Assembly (NCBI GenBank): GCA_947457085.1
Contig: CANGUS010000048.1
Coordinates: 1 to 9,736 of the forward strand
Direction of reading: 5' to 3'
DNA from: Bacteroidota bacterium
GTDB taxonomy: Bacteria; Bacteroidota; Bacteroidia; Chitinophagales; Chitinophagaceae
DNA: 9,736 nucleotides
Position numbers and translations under genes: made by a program. The notes below the pieces were generated by a model that was given only the letters and a program-made list of their open reading frames with translations, was not told the origin of the DNA and did not search any database. Position 1 is the stretch's first letter. The number at the start of each line of letters is the position of its first letter. Shown piece after piece: positions 1-7,006 of this stretch.

Positions 1-358
1 ATTAACTCGAAAAGTGCGTATTCAAGCCAAATACCATCGAAGCATGGATGTTATTCGCACCTTAAAAAAAGGAGGAATGAGAACCAAGAGTGGTATTATG
101 CTTGGCTTAGGAGAAGAAAAACAAGAAGTTATTCAAACATTACAAGATTTATATGACAATGGCTGTGATGTAGTAACAATTGGTCAATATTTACAACCAA
201 CTGCCAAACACTTGCCTGTTGTTCGTTTTGTACATCCAGATGAGTTTGCTGAATTTAAAGAAATAGGCTATCAAATTGGTTTAGATTATGTAGAAAGTGG
301 TCCTTTGGTTCGCTCTTCTTACCATTCTGAAAAGCATTTATTTTCAGGTAAAAAATAA
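1..358 (+). CDS. lipA: Lipoyl synthase LipA, C-terminal part (5' end outside window)
   Basis: LipA is a radical-SAM enzyme that inserts two sulfurs into protein-bound octanoyl groups to make lipoyl cofactors for 2-oxoacid dehydrogenases and the glycine cleavage system. The frame is open from base 2 (residues LTRKVRIQAKYHRS), so the GTG at 14 is an internal valine and the true start lies before the window. Visible family hallmarks are KSGIMLGLGE, the TIGQYLQP strand, and the C-terminal RSSYH motif, whose serine is known in the family to ligate the auxiliary 4Fe-4S cluster. The N-terminal cluster motifs (CxxxCxxC and the auxiliary CxxxxCxxxxxC) are not in view. The gene ends with TAA at 356-358 and no strong terminator follows. 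Identification is secure; only completeness is unknown. Confidence 0.95.
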   Translation, partial: LTRKVRIQAKYHRSMDVIRTLKKGGMRTKSGIMLGLGEEKQEVIQTLQDLYDNGCDVVTIGQYLQPTAKHLPVVRFVHPDEFAEFKEIGYQIGLDYVESGPLVRSSYHSEKHLFSGKK

Positions 359-430
359 TTTCAAAACCACCCTTTTTAGGGACATTTATCGATAAGTTTT
401 ATAAAAAATTATGTTTTTGGCAAAAAAGGA

Positions 431-438
431 TATATTTT
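431..438 (+). promoter_or_regulatory. Possible -7 box (TATATTTT) for the LRR gene
   Basis: TATATTTT differs from the Bacteroidota -7 consensus TAnnTTTG only at the last base. It sits 22 bases before the ATG at 461, a distance similar to the other candidate promoters in this window. No good -33 TTTG is present at the usual 17-21 base spacing; the nearest TTTG (416-419) is only 11 bases away. This is a weak call. Confidence 0.3.
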
Positions 439-460
439 TAAGCCAAATTTTATTAGAATC

Positions 461-1603
461 ATGAAGAAGTTGATTTATAGTTTATTATTTATTTCATTTT
501 CGTTTGGCGCAACGGCTCAACAATATTACCCTTTAGCGAGTCCTTGTGACCCAGATAAAGTATTCGAAAAATTGCCTTCTGCTGCATATGAAAATGTTTG
601 TATTCAACTTTTAAGAATCAAAAGTCAGCCTTTTAACGATTTCCCAAAGGAAATTTTTAGATATCCTAATTTGAAAGAATTAACACTTCAAAATACAAAT
701 ATTAGCAGTCTTCCAATTGATATCTATTTATTAGGAGATTTAGAAGTATTGGATTTATCAAACAACAATTTAACCTCATTACCATCTACTATTGGGGAAT
801 TGAAAAAATTGCGTAAAATTATTTTACGAAACAATAAATTATCAACGCTTCCAGTGAGCATTGCCAATTGTAAAAACTTAGAAGAATTAGATATTACAGG
901 CAATCCAATCACTTTTTTACCAAACGAAATCAATAATTTACAATCCTTAACTACGTTTAAATTTAGTGGTAACAAAGTAGAAAATCCGAAAACCATGTTG
1001 GCTTTGGTGCGTCAAATGAAAAATATTACCAGCTTAGACATGAGCAGTTGTAATTTAAATTATGTACCAGCAGATATTCGTCTATTACCTAAATTGAGAG
1101 AATTGAATTTAGTGAATAACAACATACATTTTTTACCTGAAGAAATTGGGTATTTAACCAATTTGGAAACCCTTATTTTAGGTGATGGAAATGGAGGAAA
1201 TAAAATATATGATTTGCCAACCTCGTTTACCAATCTAAGAAATTTAAAAACTTTAATTGCTGGGCATAATAGCTTTGTAGATTTTCCAATCGTATTGGTA
1301 GGTTTAAAGGGGTTGCAAACGTTGGATTTGAGCAATAATCAAATTACAGAAATACCGGCAGAAATTTCAATGATGACGAGCCTGAACAAATTGAATATGA
1401 CCAACAATCAATTAAAAGACGTACCAGTTGAAATGGGTCAGTTAAAAAGTTTAACAGAATTTGATTATGCTGGTAACCAATTTACATTGCAAACACAGAA
1501 AAAAATAATCAAATTATTGACTCCTCCTAGTGCTAAACCTAAGAAAAGCAGTGTTTATAAAAAACCCGTTTCTAAAAAGAAAAAAACGGCTAAAAGAAAA
1601 TAA
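461..1603 (+). CDS. Secreted leucine-rich-repeat protein with lysine-rich C-terminal tail
   Basis: The product is 380 aa. Residues 1-19 form a typical Sec signal peptide (MKK, a hydrophobic core, then GATA followed by QQ), so cleavage is expected after Ala19 and export to the periplasm or beyond. Residues 20-60 form a short cap with Cys29 and Cys47. From about 61 to 345 there are roughly 12 repeats of about 23 residues following LxxLxxLxLxxNxLxxLPxxI, with two irregular longer ones (around PKTMLALVRQ, and around LGDGNGGNKIYD). The last 28 residues carry 11 Lys and 1 Arg. No catalytic domain, LPXTG signal, transmembrane anchor or type IX sorting domain is visible. LRR proteins of this kind are protein-binding scaffolds, but the partner here is unknown. 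The gene stands alone between lipA and a terminator. The class is certain; the function is not. Confidence 0.9.
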   Translation: MKKLIYSLLFISFSFGATAQQYYPLASPCDPDKVFEKLPSAAYENVCIQLLRIKSQPFNDFPKEIFRYPNLKELTLQNTNISSLPIDIYLLGDLEVLDLSNNNLTSLPSTIGELKKLRKIILRNNKLSTLPVSIANCKNLEELDITGNPITFLPNEINNLQSLTTFKFSGNKVENPKTMLALVRQMKNITSLDMSSCNLNYVPADIRLLPKLRELNLVNNNIHFLPEEIGYLTNLETLILGDGNGGNKIYDLPTSFTNLRNLKTLIAGHNSFVDFPIVLVGLKGLQTLDLSNNQITEIPAEISMMTSLNKLNMTNNQLKDVPVEMGQLKSLTEFDYAGNQFTLQTQKKIIKLLTPPSAKPKKSSVYKKPVSKKKKTAKRK

Positions 1604-1624
1604 TAAACGTTAAAAAAATAAATT

Positions 1625-1652
1625 AAAAAGCAGATTACGGTCTGCTTTTTTT
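1625..1652 (+). terminator. Intrinsic terminator after the LRR gene
   Basis: AAAAAGCAGA (1625-1634) pairs perfectly with TCTGCTTTTT (1641-1650) around a 6-base loop, TTACGG, and the T run continues to 1652. The stem lies 21 bases after the LRR stop codon and before the wzx promoter, so it separates the two transcription units. The A-rich 5' arm makes it potentially active on both strands. Confidence 0.88.
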
Positions 1653-1653
1653 A

Positions 1654-1681
1654 TTGGCTACATAATAAAAATGTATATTTG
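1654..1681 (+). promoter_or_regulatory. Bacteroidota-type promoter for the flippase gene
   Basis: A perfect -7 box, TATATTTG (1674-1681), is preceded by a TTG (1654-1656) at a 17-base spacing, which fits the TTTG/TAnnTTTG promoter type of Bacteroidota. It lies immediately after the terminator and 25 bases before the TTG start codon of the flippase gene. The start site would be around 1687, giving a leader of about 20 bases. The -7 box is convincing; the -33 match is minimal. Confidence 0.6.
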
Positions 1682-1706
1682 AAACCACATTATTTATTCA
1701 AAGTCA

Positions 1707-3146
1707 TTGGCACTTAAAAAAAATTTATTCTACAATTTATTACTCTCTGTAAGCCAGATTCTTTTTCCATTACTATCTATACCGTATATCAGTAGAGTAT
1801 TGGAAGCAGAAGGAATTGGGAAAGTTAACAGCATCGATTCATTGACTTATTTTCTTGTGGTGGTTGCTGAATTAGGATTTTCTACTTTTGCGGTAAGAGA
1901 AATTTCTAAATTACAAAGCAACAAAAAAGCACTTCAAGAGCGCAGCAATCAATTAATTAGTTTGCATATTGTAAGCACTTTGTTGGTCACTGTTGTTTAT
2001 GCATTGTCTCTTTATTTTTTGTGGTTAAAAATTCAAAGTACCACCATGCTGTGGTTTTCAATTTTATTTTATGTTGGCAATGTGTTTAATTGTGAATGGT
2101 ATTATTGGGGCACCGAAAAGTTTAAATACATTGCCATTAGAAGTATCGTTACCCGCTTTGTAGGATTGTTTTTTATTTTTTTATTGATCAAATTACCAAG
2201 CGATTTTGAAAAATATTATGGGATCATTGTTTGCACCATGATGGTAAATATTGTGTTGAATGCTATACAAATTTTACCCAAATTCAAACTGTCTTTTTCA
2301 AATCTTACAATAGATTTTAAAAGCTGTTTGCCAGCTTATTTGATAGGTTTAATTCACAGTGTGACGCTCATGTTAGACAATGTAATGCTTGGGTTTACCT
2401 CTACTTTTGTGGCCGTTGCGTATTATGGGAATGCAGTAAAAATTGTTCGAATCAGTGGCGCATTAATCACGGATTTATTTGCTGTTTTTTTTCCTCGTGC
2501 GACCATTTTAGTTCATGAAGAAAAACAAGAAGAATTGAATGCATTGTTTGAAAAAACAATTCAATTAATCTTTGTATTCAGTATTCCATTAAGCATAGGA
2601 TTATTTGTTTTTGCTCATTTTTTTACAGCCATCTATTTTGGAAAAACCTTGCAATTGGTAGCCGATAATTTACTGATATTGTCTGCCTATCCAATGATTA
2701 AATCCTTGAATTATTTTTTTAGCAGACAAGTTTTATTGTCGCATCATCAAGATCAAACTGCTTTGAAAGGGTATGTATTAGGAAGCATGCTTTTTGTAGT
2801 TGGATGCATAGGATTCAGCTATTTTTGGCAAGATAAAGGCTGTTCACTGGCCATTATTGTATCAGAAATAGGGATGTTGATTTATTTTTATTTGGCCAGC
2901 AAAAAATGGGTAGCTCAAGTGTCATTTTCTTTATTACCCTATTTATTATTGGCTTTGGCAACTGCCATTATTTTTGTAGGCGTAAAAATGAGTGTTCAAT
3001 ATTATTTACCAATCAATTTATTTTCGTTGCTACTCGCTGTTTTTGTAGCCGTATTTTTTTATGCTATTTATTTATTCTTTATCATCCGAAATCAATTTGC
3101 GATTTCACTTATATCCATTTTGAAAAATAAATTAAAAAGGAACTAA
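1707..3146 (+). CDS. Wzx-type polysaccharide flippase (MOP/PST superfamily)
   Basis: This 479-aa, strongly hydrophobic protein has the N-terminal signature of oligosaccharide-unit flippases (FYNLLLSVSQILFPLLSIPY, then ISRVLEAEGIGKVNSIDS, then FSTFAVREISK). It has about a dozen or more predicted membrane segments across its length. The family moves undecaprenyl-diphosphate-linked repeat units across the inner membrane during O-antigen, capsule or exopolysaccharide assembly. The start is TTG at 1707: an in-frame stop lies at 1680-1682, no ATG or GTG falls between, and the next Met would remove the conserved first helix. No glycosyltransferase or polymerase gene is adjacent; neighbours are an LRR gene upstream and the convergent comM one base away. 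It could export a glycan made elsewhere, including the one begun at 8273. Substrate cannot be told from sequence. Family confidence is high. Confidence 0.9.
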   Translation: MALKKNLFYNLLLSVSQILFPLLSIPYISRVLEAEGIGKVNSIDSLTYFLVVVAELGFSTFAVREISKLQSNKKALQERSNQLISLHIVSTLLVTVVYALSLYFLWLKIQSTTMLWFSILFYVGNVFNCEWYYWGTEKFKYIAIRSIVTRFVGLFFIFLLIKLPSDFEKYYGIIVCTMMVNIVLNAIQILPKFKLSFSNLTIDFKSCLPAYLIGLIHSVTLMLDNVMLGFTSTFVAVAYYGNAVKIVRISGALITDLFAVFFPRATILVHEEKQEELNALFEKTIQLIFVFSIPLSIGLFVFAHFFTAIYFGKTLQLVADNLLILSAYPMIKSLNYFFSRQVLLSHHQDQTALKGYVLGSMLFVVGCIGFSYFWQDKGCSLAIIVSEIGMLIYFYLASKKWVAQVSFSLLPYLLLALATAIIFVGVKMSVQYYLPINLFSLLLAVFVAVFFYAIYLFFIIRNQFAISLISILKNKLKRN

Positions 3147-3147
3147 T

Positions 3148-4692
3148 TTAAGCGCCCCAGTTTTCTCTATCCAAACTTCTGTATTGAATGGCTTCCGCTA
3201 GGTGTTCGGTTTTTATTTCTTCACTGCCTGCTAAATCAGCAATGGTTCTGGAGACTTTTAAAATTCGATCATATGCCCTTGCGGAAAGATTTAAACGCTC
3301 CATGGCTTTTTTTAATAAATTTTGACCAGCCGGCGTCAGTACACAAAGGGATTGTAATTGTTTACTGCTAATTTGTGCATTGGCATAAATACCCACACTG
3401 TCTTTATATCGTTCTCCCTGAATGGCTCTTGCTTTTAAAACCCGCTCTCTGATAGATTCACTTTTTTCTTGCACTTTAGCATTCATGTTCGATAATTCAG
3501 CAAATGGAACCGGAGTCACTTCTACATGCAAGTCAATTCTGTCTAATAAAGGCCCCGAAATTTTATTTAAGTATTTTTGAACGGCACCTGGAGGGCAAGT
3601 ACATTGTTTTTCTGGATGATTGAAATAGCCGCAGGGACAAGGATTCATGCTGGCAACCAACATAAAGTTTGCAGGATAATCGATTGACATTTTTGCTCGA
3701 GAAATAGTCACTTTTCGTTCTTCCATTGGTTGTCGCATGACTTCTAAAACGGTGCGTTTAAATTCGGGCAATTCATCTAAAAACAATACGCCATTGTGGG
3801 CCAATGAAATTTCACCAGGTTGTGGATTTCCACCACCACCCACTAATGCAACATCACTTACGGTATGGTGTGGCGATCGAAATGGACGTTTAGAAACCAA
3901 GGTAGCGTCTTCTGCTAATTTCCCTGCTACTGAATGTATTTTGGTTGCTTCCAAAGCCTCTTGCAAACTCAATGGAGGCAATATGGTGGGCAATCGTTTT
4001 GCCAACATGGTTTTTCCTGCACCGGGAGGTCCAATTAAGATTACATTGTGTCCACCAGCAGCAGCAATTTCTAAGGCTCTTTTAATATTTTCTTGTCCTT
4101 TTACATCACAAAAATCGATTTCAAAATCATATTGCGAATGAAAAAATTCATCTCGGGTATCTACTACAATGGGTTGCATGGTTTCATTCCCATTTAAAAA
4201 TTCGATGAGATCATTGATGTGCGATACTCCATAGACTTTCAGGTTATTTACCATGGCTGCTTCTCTGGCATTTTGCACGGGTACAAACAACGCTTCGAAG
4301 CCTTCTTTACGAGCTTGAATGGCAATTGGCAAAGCGCCTTTTATTGGTAAAATACTACCATCTAAAGACAACTCTCCCATGATTACATACTTGTCTAATT
4401 TATCTTTTTTCACTTGTTCAGTGGCTGCCAAAATACCAATGGCTATGGGCAAATCAAATGAACTGCCCGATTTTCGAATATCTGCAGGAGATAAATTGAC
4501 AACGACTTTGATTCTTGGGAAACGATAATTATTATTTTTAATAGCACTTTCTACTCGGTGTTGACTTTCTTTTACAGCATTGTCTGGCAATCCTACCACA
4601 AAAAATTTCAGTCCATCTAAAACATCAACTTCCGTGGTGATCGTGATAGCCTCTACACCATATACAGCACTTGCAAATAATTTTACCATCAT
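3148..4692 (-). CDS. comM: ComM/YifB family Mg-chelatase-like AAA+ ATPase
   Basis: The 514-aa product matches the full length of the YifB/ComM family. Residues 1-165 form the Lon/S5-like N-terminal ChlI domain (FFVVGLPDNAVKESQHR, VVVNLSPADIRKSGSSFDLP). The AAA+ core follows, with Walker A GPPGAGKT (221-228), Walker B VLFLDE (302-307), a Cys cluster NPCPCGYFNHPEKQCTC (350-366) and GPLLDRIDLH (380-389). A C-terminal Mg-chelatase domain carries the sensor-2 helix SARAYDRILKVSRTIADL. ComM is known in naturally transforming bacteria as a hexameric helicase that promotes branch migration when incoming DNA is integrated. The family is also common in species with no known competence, so the role here is inferred. 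It starts with tandem ATG codons, lies 71 bases downstream of mqnA on the same strand and may share its transcript. Its stop is one base from that of the flippase gene. Confidence 0.95.
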   Translation of the reverse strand: MMVKLFASAVYGVEAITITTEVDVLDGLKFFVVGLPDNAVKESQHRVESAIKNNNYRFPRIKVVVNLSPADIRKSGSSFDLPIAIGILAATEQVKKDKLDKYVIMGELSLDGSILPIKGALPIAIQARKEGFEALFVPVQNAREAAMVNNLKVYGVSHINDLIEFLNGNETMQPIVVDTRDEFFHSQYDFEIDFCDVKGQENIKRALEIAAAGGHNVILIGPPGAGKTMLAKRLPTILPPLSLQEALEATKIHSVAGKLAEDATLVSKRPFRSPHHTVSDVALVGGGGNPQPGEISLAHNGVLFLDELPEFKRTVLEVMRQPMEERKVTISRAKMSIDYPANFMLVASMNPCPCGYFNHPEKQCTCPPGAVQKYLNKISGPLLDRIDLHVEVTPVPFAELSNMNAKVQEKSESIRERVLKARAIQGERYKDSVGIYANAQISSKQLQSLCVLTPAGQNLLKKAMERLNLSARAYDRILKVSRTIADLAGSEEIKTEHLAEAIQYRSLDRENWGA

Positions 4693-4697
4693 AGTCT

Positions 4698-4723
4698 TTC
4701 AAAAAGTTAATTCAAAAAGTAAA
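4698..4723 (-). repeat. 13-bp tandem direct repeat in the comM leader region
   Basis: Two adjoining copies read TTCAAAAAGTTAA and TTCAAAAAGTAAA on the + strand, a period of 13 with one mismatch. They begin 6 bases upstream of the comM start. On the comM strand each copy supplies a CTTTTTG element. The upstream copy also contains TACTTTTT, which lies 21 bases after a TTTG, a possible degenerate promoter. Function is not established. Confidence 0.55.
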
Positions 4724-4763
4724 ATTACACTAAATATAACATCAAAAATCGAGTACTTGAAAT

Positions 4764-5507
4764 TTATAACTGCTCTGCTAATTTTAAAAACATGGTCATG
4801 CCTTTTTTCATTTCTTCATCAAATGAATAATAAATATTTTCGGTATAATATTTTTTTAAGTCATAGGATGGAAACGGATTGTTAGCAATGATTTCATTTA
4901 AGTGAGCGAAACCAAGCTGATTGGTCTTGTTGAACGACTCAATAAAAGAATCAGACAATTTTTGATTGGTTACCCAAGTAGCAAACACAAAAGGCAATTG
5001 GGTATAATCTTGCCAAGCCTTTGCTAAATCATATACATACGGAAAATTAGGGAGTTGTTCTAACGCACGATCTCCAATAATTACACCTGCTTTTTTATCT
5101 TTAATAGAAGAAATATATTGCTCGTCGGCTTCAATTAAAATAGGTCTCGTTTGCCAATAATGTTTAAGCAACACCCGAAGCAAGGTAACACTGGTTCGAG
5201 ATTGATAATCTAAATAAATTTCTTGAATTTCTTCAATCGGCACTTCACTAAACAAACACACACTGGCAACATCTTGCTTTGCACCAATACAAAAATCACT
5301 GAATGTATTTGCATCGTTGATATTAGTGATTGCAGCTACTGGTAATAGAGCAATGTCAATCTCATTTTTTTGAAGTAAAGAAGCTAGTTTAGCAGGATAG
5401 TCGGTCACTAACTCTATTTCATCTTTTAATAGACCTTGTTCAAATCCATATATTAATGGTTTGGTGTTTAAATAACTAACAGCACCTATTCTAATCTTTT
5501 TTTGCAT
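4764..5507 (-). CDS. mqnA: Chorismate dehydratase MqnA (futalosine pathway of menaquinone synthesis)
   Basis: The 247-aa protein belongs to the MqnA/MqnD substrate-binding-protein-like family. MqnA converts chorismate to 3-[(1-carboxyvinyl)oxy]benzoate, the first step of the futalosine route to menaquinone. MqnA rather than MqnD is indicated by the N-terminus RIGAVSYLNTKPLIYG (6-21), IDIALLPVAAI (50-60), the SRTSVTLLRVLL helix (103-114), GDRAL (145-149) and the LAKAWQDYTQLPFVFATWV block (161-179). No signal peptide is seen, consistent with a cytosolic enzyme. It starts with ATG 10 bases after a perfect -7 box and diverges from purB. comM follows 71 bases downstream. No other mqn gene is in the window, so the pathway is presumably scattered. 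Confidence 0.93.
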   Translation of the reverse strand: MQKKIRIGAVSYLNTKPLIYGFEQGLLKDEIELVTDYPAKLASLLQKNEIDIALLPVAAITNINDANTFSDFCIGAKQDVASVCLFSEVPIEEIQEIYLDYQSRTSVTLLRVLLKHYWQTRPILIEADEQYISSIKDKKAGVIIGDRALEQLPNFPYVYDLAKAWQDYTQLPFVFATWVTNQKLSDSFIESFNKTNQLGFAHLNEIIANNPFPSYDLKKYYTENIYYSFDEEMKKGMTMFLKLAEQL

Positions 5508-5517
5508 AAACGGGTTG

Positions 5518-5525
5518 CAAATATA
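5518..5525 (-). promoter_or_regulatory. -7 box of the mqnA promoter
   Basis: Read on the minus strand this is TATATTTG, a perfect TAnnTTTG, ending 10 bases before the mqnA ATG. The leader would be only a few bases or absent. No TTTG is visible at the expected -33 position. That position would fall on the partner promoter's -7 box. Confidence 0.55.
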
Positions 5526-5529
5526 GAGG

Positions 5530-5550
5530 GTTAAGATTGCTTTCCTTAAC
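5530..5550. promoter_or_regulatory. Inverted repeat between the divergent mqnA and purB promoters
   Basis: GTTAAG (5530-5535) and CTTAAC (5545-5550) form a perfect 6-bp inverted repeat with a 9-base spacer. The right arm overlaps the purB -7 box and the whole element lies between the two opposed -7 boxes. It could be an operator for a dimeric regulator. In AT-rich DNA a 6-bp palindrome may also be chance. Confidence 0.35.
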
Positions 5551-5554
5551 TTTG
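5547..5554 (+). promoter_or_regulatory. -7 box of the purB promoter
   Basis: TAACTTTG is a perfect TAnnTTTG match ending 16 bases before the purB ATG at 5571. The expected -33 region (about 5523-5527) carries no TTTG and overlaps the mqnA -7 box. Confidence 0.5.
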
Positions 5555-5570
5555 CGACCTAAATATTTTT

Positions 5571-6908
5571 ATGCAAGCATACAATTCACTATTAGCTATC
5601 TCTCCAATTGATGGTCGTTATCATAATCAACTTTCTGATTTATCTGTTTATTTTTCTGAACATGCCTTGATTTTTTACAGAGTGTATGTAGAAATAGAAT
5701 ATTTCATAGCATTGTCTGAACAAAAAATGTTTGCATTAACAGCCAAACAAATTAAAGAAGTGAGAAATATTGTAACTGATTTTTCATTAGAAGATTCAGT
5801 AAAAATAAAAGACATTGAAAAAGTGACCAACCACGATGTGAAGGCGGTAGAATATTTCATCAAAGAAAAGTTGACTGCACTGAAGTTAGATAAACAAAAA
5901 GAGTGGGTACATTTCGGCTTAACATCTCAGGATATCAATAATACAGCTATTCCATTGCTTTGGAAAGATGCATTGCAAAATGATTATAACGAAAAAATAA
6001 ATGAAATTATTAGTTTATTAAAATCGTTTGCAAAAGAGTGGGCAAAAATACCGATGTTGGCTAAAACCCATGGACAATCTGCTTCACCTACTCGTTTAGG
6101 AAAAGAGATACATGTATTTGTAGAGCGTTTAGAAAACCAAATGGCCTTATTGAAAATGATTCCTTTTGCAGCAAAATTTGGTGGTGCCACCGGTAATTTC
6201 AATGCACACAATGTAGCTTTTCCAAAAACCGATTGGAAGAAATTTGCAAATCAATTTGTAGATAAAACGTTGGGATTAAAACGAATGCAATACACTACAC
6301 AAATAGAGCATTACGATAATTTAGCAGCACATTTCGATGCATTAAAACGCATCAATACCATTTTGATTGATTTTAGTAGAGATGTTTGGCAATATATTTC
6401 GATGGATTATTTTAAACAGAAAGTAAACAAAAATGAAGTAGGAAGTTCGGCCATGCCGCATAAAGTAAATCCTATAGACTTTGAAAATGCAGAAGGAAAT
6501 TTAGGCATGGCAAATGCTTTGTTTGAGCACTTATCAGCAAAATTGCCTATTTCTCGTTTGCAACGTGATTTAACAGATTCAACTGTTTTGAGAAATATTG
6601 GAGTGCCATTTGCACACACCATTTTAGCAACTAAATCATTATTAAAAGGGATGAATAAACTCATCGTAAATGAAGAAAAAATCAATGATGATTTAGAAAA
6701 TAATTGGGCTGTAATTGCAGAAGCGATACAAACCATTTTACGCAGAGAAAACTATCCTAATCCTTATGAAGCATTGAAAGAACTGACAAGAGGAGCTGTT
6801 AAAATAAATAAAGAAAGCATGCATACCTTTGTAGATTCATTAAATGTTAAACCAGAAATTAAAAAGGAATTGAAAAAAATAACCCCACAAAATTATGTAG
6901 GGAAATAG
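5571..6908 (+). CDS. purB: Adenylosuccinate lyase PurB
   Basis: PurB cleaves fumarate from SAICAR and from adenylosuccinate, so it acts twice in purine synthesis. It is a cytosolic homotetramer of the fumarase/aspartase superfamily. The 445-aa protein is close to the 456 aa of the E. coli type and begins with the characteristic ISPIDGRY. Superfamily blocks are present: HFGLTSQDINN (114-124), KTHGQSASPTRLGKE (165-179) with the probable general acid His167, and the signature loop GSSAMPHKVNPIDFENAEGN (291-310), whose serine is the catalytic base in the family. The C-terminal helical domain is complete. The ATG at 5571 follows its promoter by 16 bases. The gene is monocistronic here, diverging from mqnA and converging on the HAD gene. 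Confidence 0.96.
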   Translation: MQAYNSLLAISPIDGRYHNQLSDLSVYFSEHALIFYRVYVEIEYFIALSEQKMFALTAKQIKEVRNIVTDFSLEDSVKIKDIEKVTNHDVKAVEYFIKEKLTALKLDKQKEWVHFGLTSQDINNTAIPLLWKDALQNDYNEKINEIISLLKSFAKEWAKIPMLAKTHGQSASPTRLGKEIHVFVERLENQMALLKMIPFAAKFGGATGNFNAHNVAFPKTDWKKFANQFVDKTLGLKRMQYTTQIEHYDNLAAHFDALKRINTILIDFSRDVWQYISMDYFKQKVNKNEVGSSAMPHKVNPIDFENAEGNLGMANALFEHLSAKLPISRLQRDLTDSTVLRNIGVPFAHTILATKSLLKGMNKLIVNEEKINDDLENNWAVIAEAIQTILRRENYPNPYEALKELTRGAVKINKESMHTFVDSLNVKPEIKKELKKITPQNYVGK

Positions 6909-6917
6909 TTTTTTTGC

Positions 6918-6958
6918 CACAAAGTCATAAAGTTTCAAAGAAGCACAAAAGTATAAAG
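6918..6958. repeat. Degenerate 8-bp repeats ending in AAAG
   Basis: Just after the purB stop, units such as CACAAAGT, CATAAAGT and TTCAAAGA follow one another with a period near 8. A looser unit with an insertion and a final TATAAAG come next. This is noncoding on both strands. It resembles the short-unit degenerate arrays seen between genes in various bacterial genomes. Confidence 0.5.
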
Positions 6959-6966
6959 GCTAATAC

Positions 6967-6984
6967 CTCATCTCTCTCATCTCT
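6967..6984. repeat. Perfect 9-bp tandem duplication CTCATCTCT
   Basis: CTCATCTCT occurs twice head to tail (6967-6975 and 6976-6984), followed by CGACTC. It is pyrimidine-only apart from the A residues and lies between the convergent purB and HAD genes, a different unit from the adjoining AAAG-type repeats. Confidence 0.55.
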
Positions 6985-7006
6985 CGACTCAAATTTCTTT
7001 ATCTAT

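Noticed and set aside
14..16. GTG as the start codon of the first gene
   Set aside because: The frame is open to the window edge and the preceding residues LTRK match LipA, so the gene simply enters from outside.
364..384. Terminator for lipA at the CCCTTTTTAGGG element
   Set aside because: The possible stem is only three G-C pairs and is not followed by a T run.
3737..4141. 134-codon open frame on the + strand inside comM
   Set aside because: It lies wholly opposite the conserved AAA+ core of comM, has no family resemblance and no promoter; it is a shadow frame.
6915..6990. CRISPR-like array between purB and the HAD gene
   Set aside because: The units are 8-9 bp, degenerate and without spacers; neither repeat length nor layout fits CRISPR.
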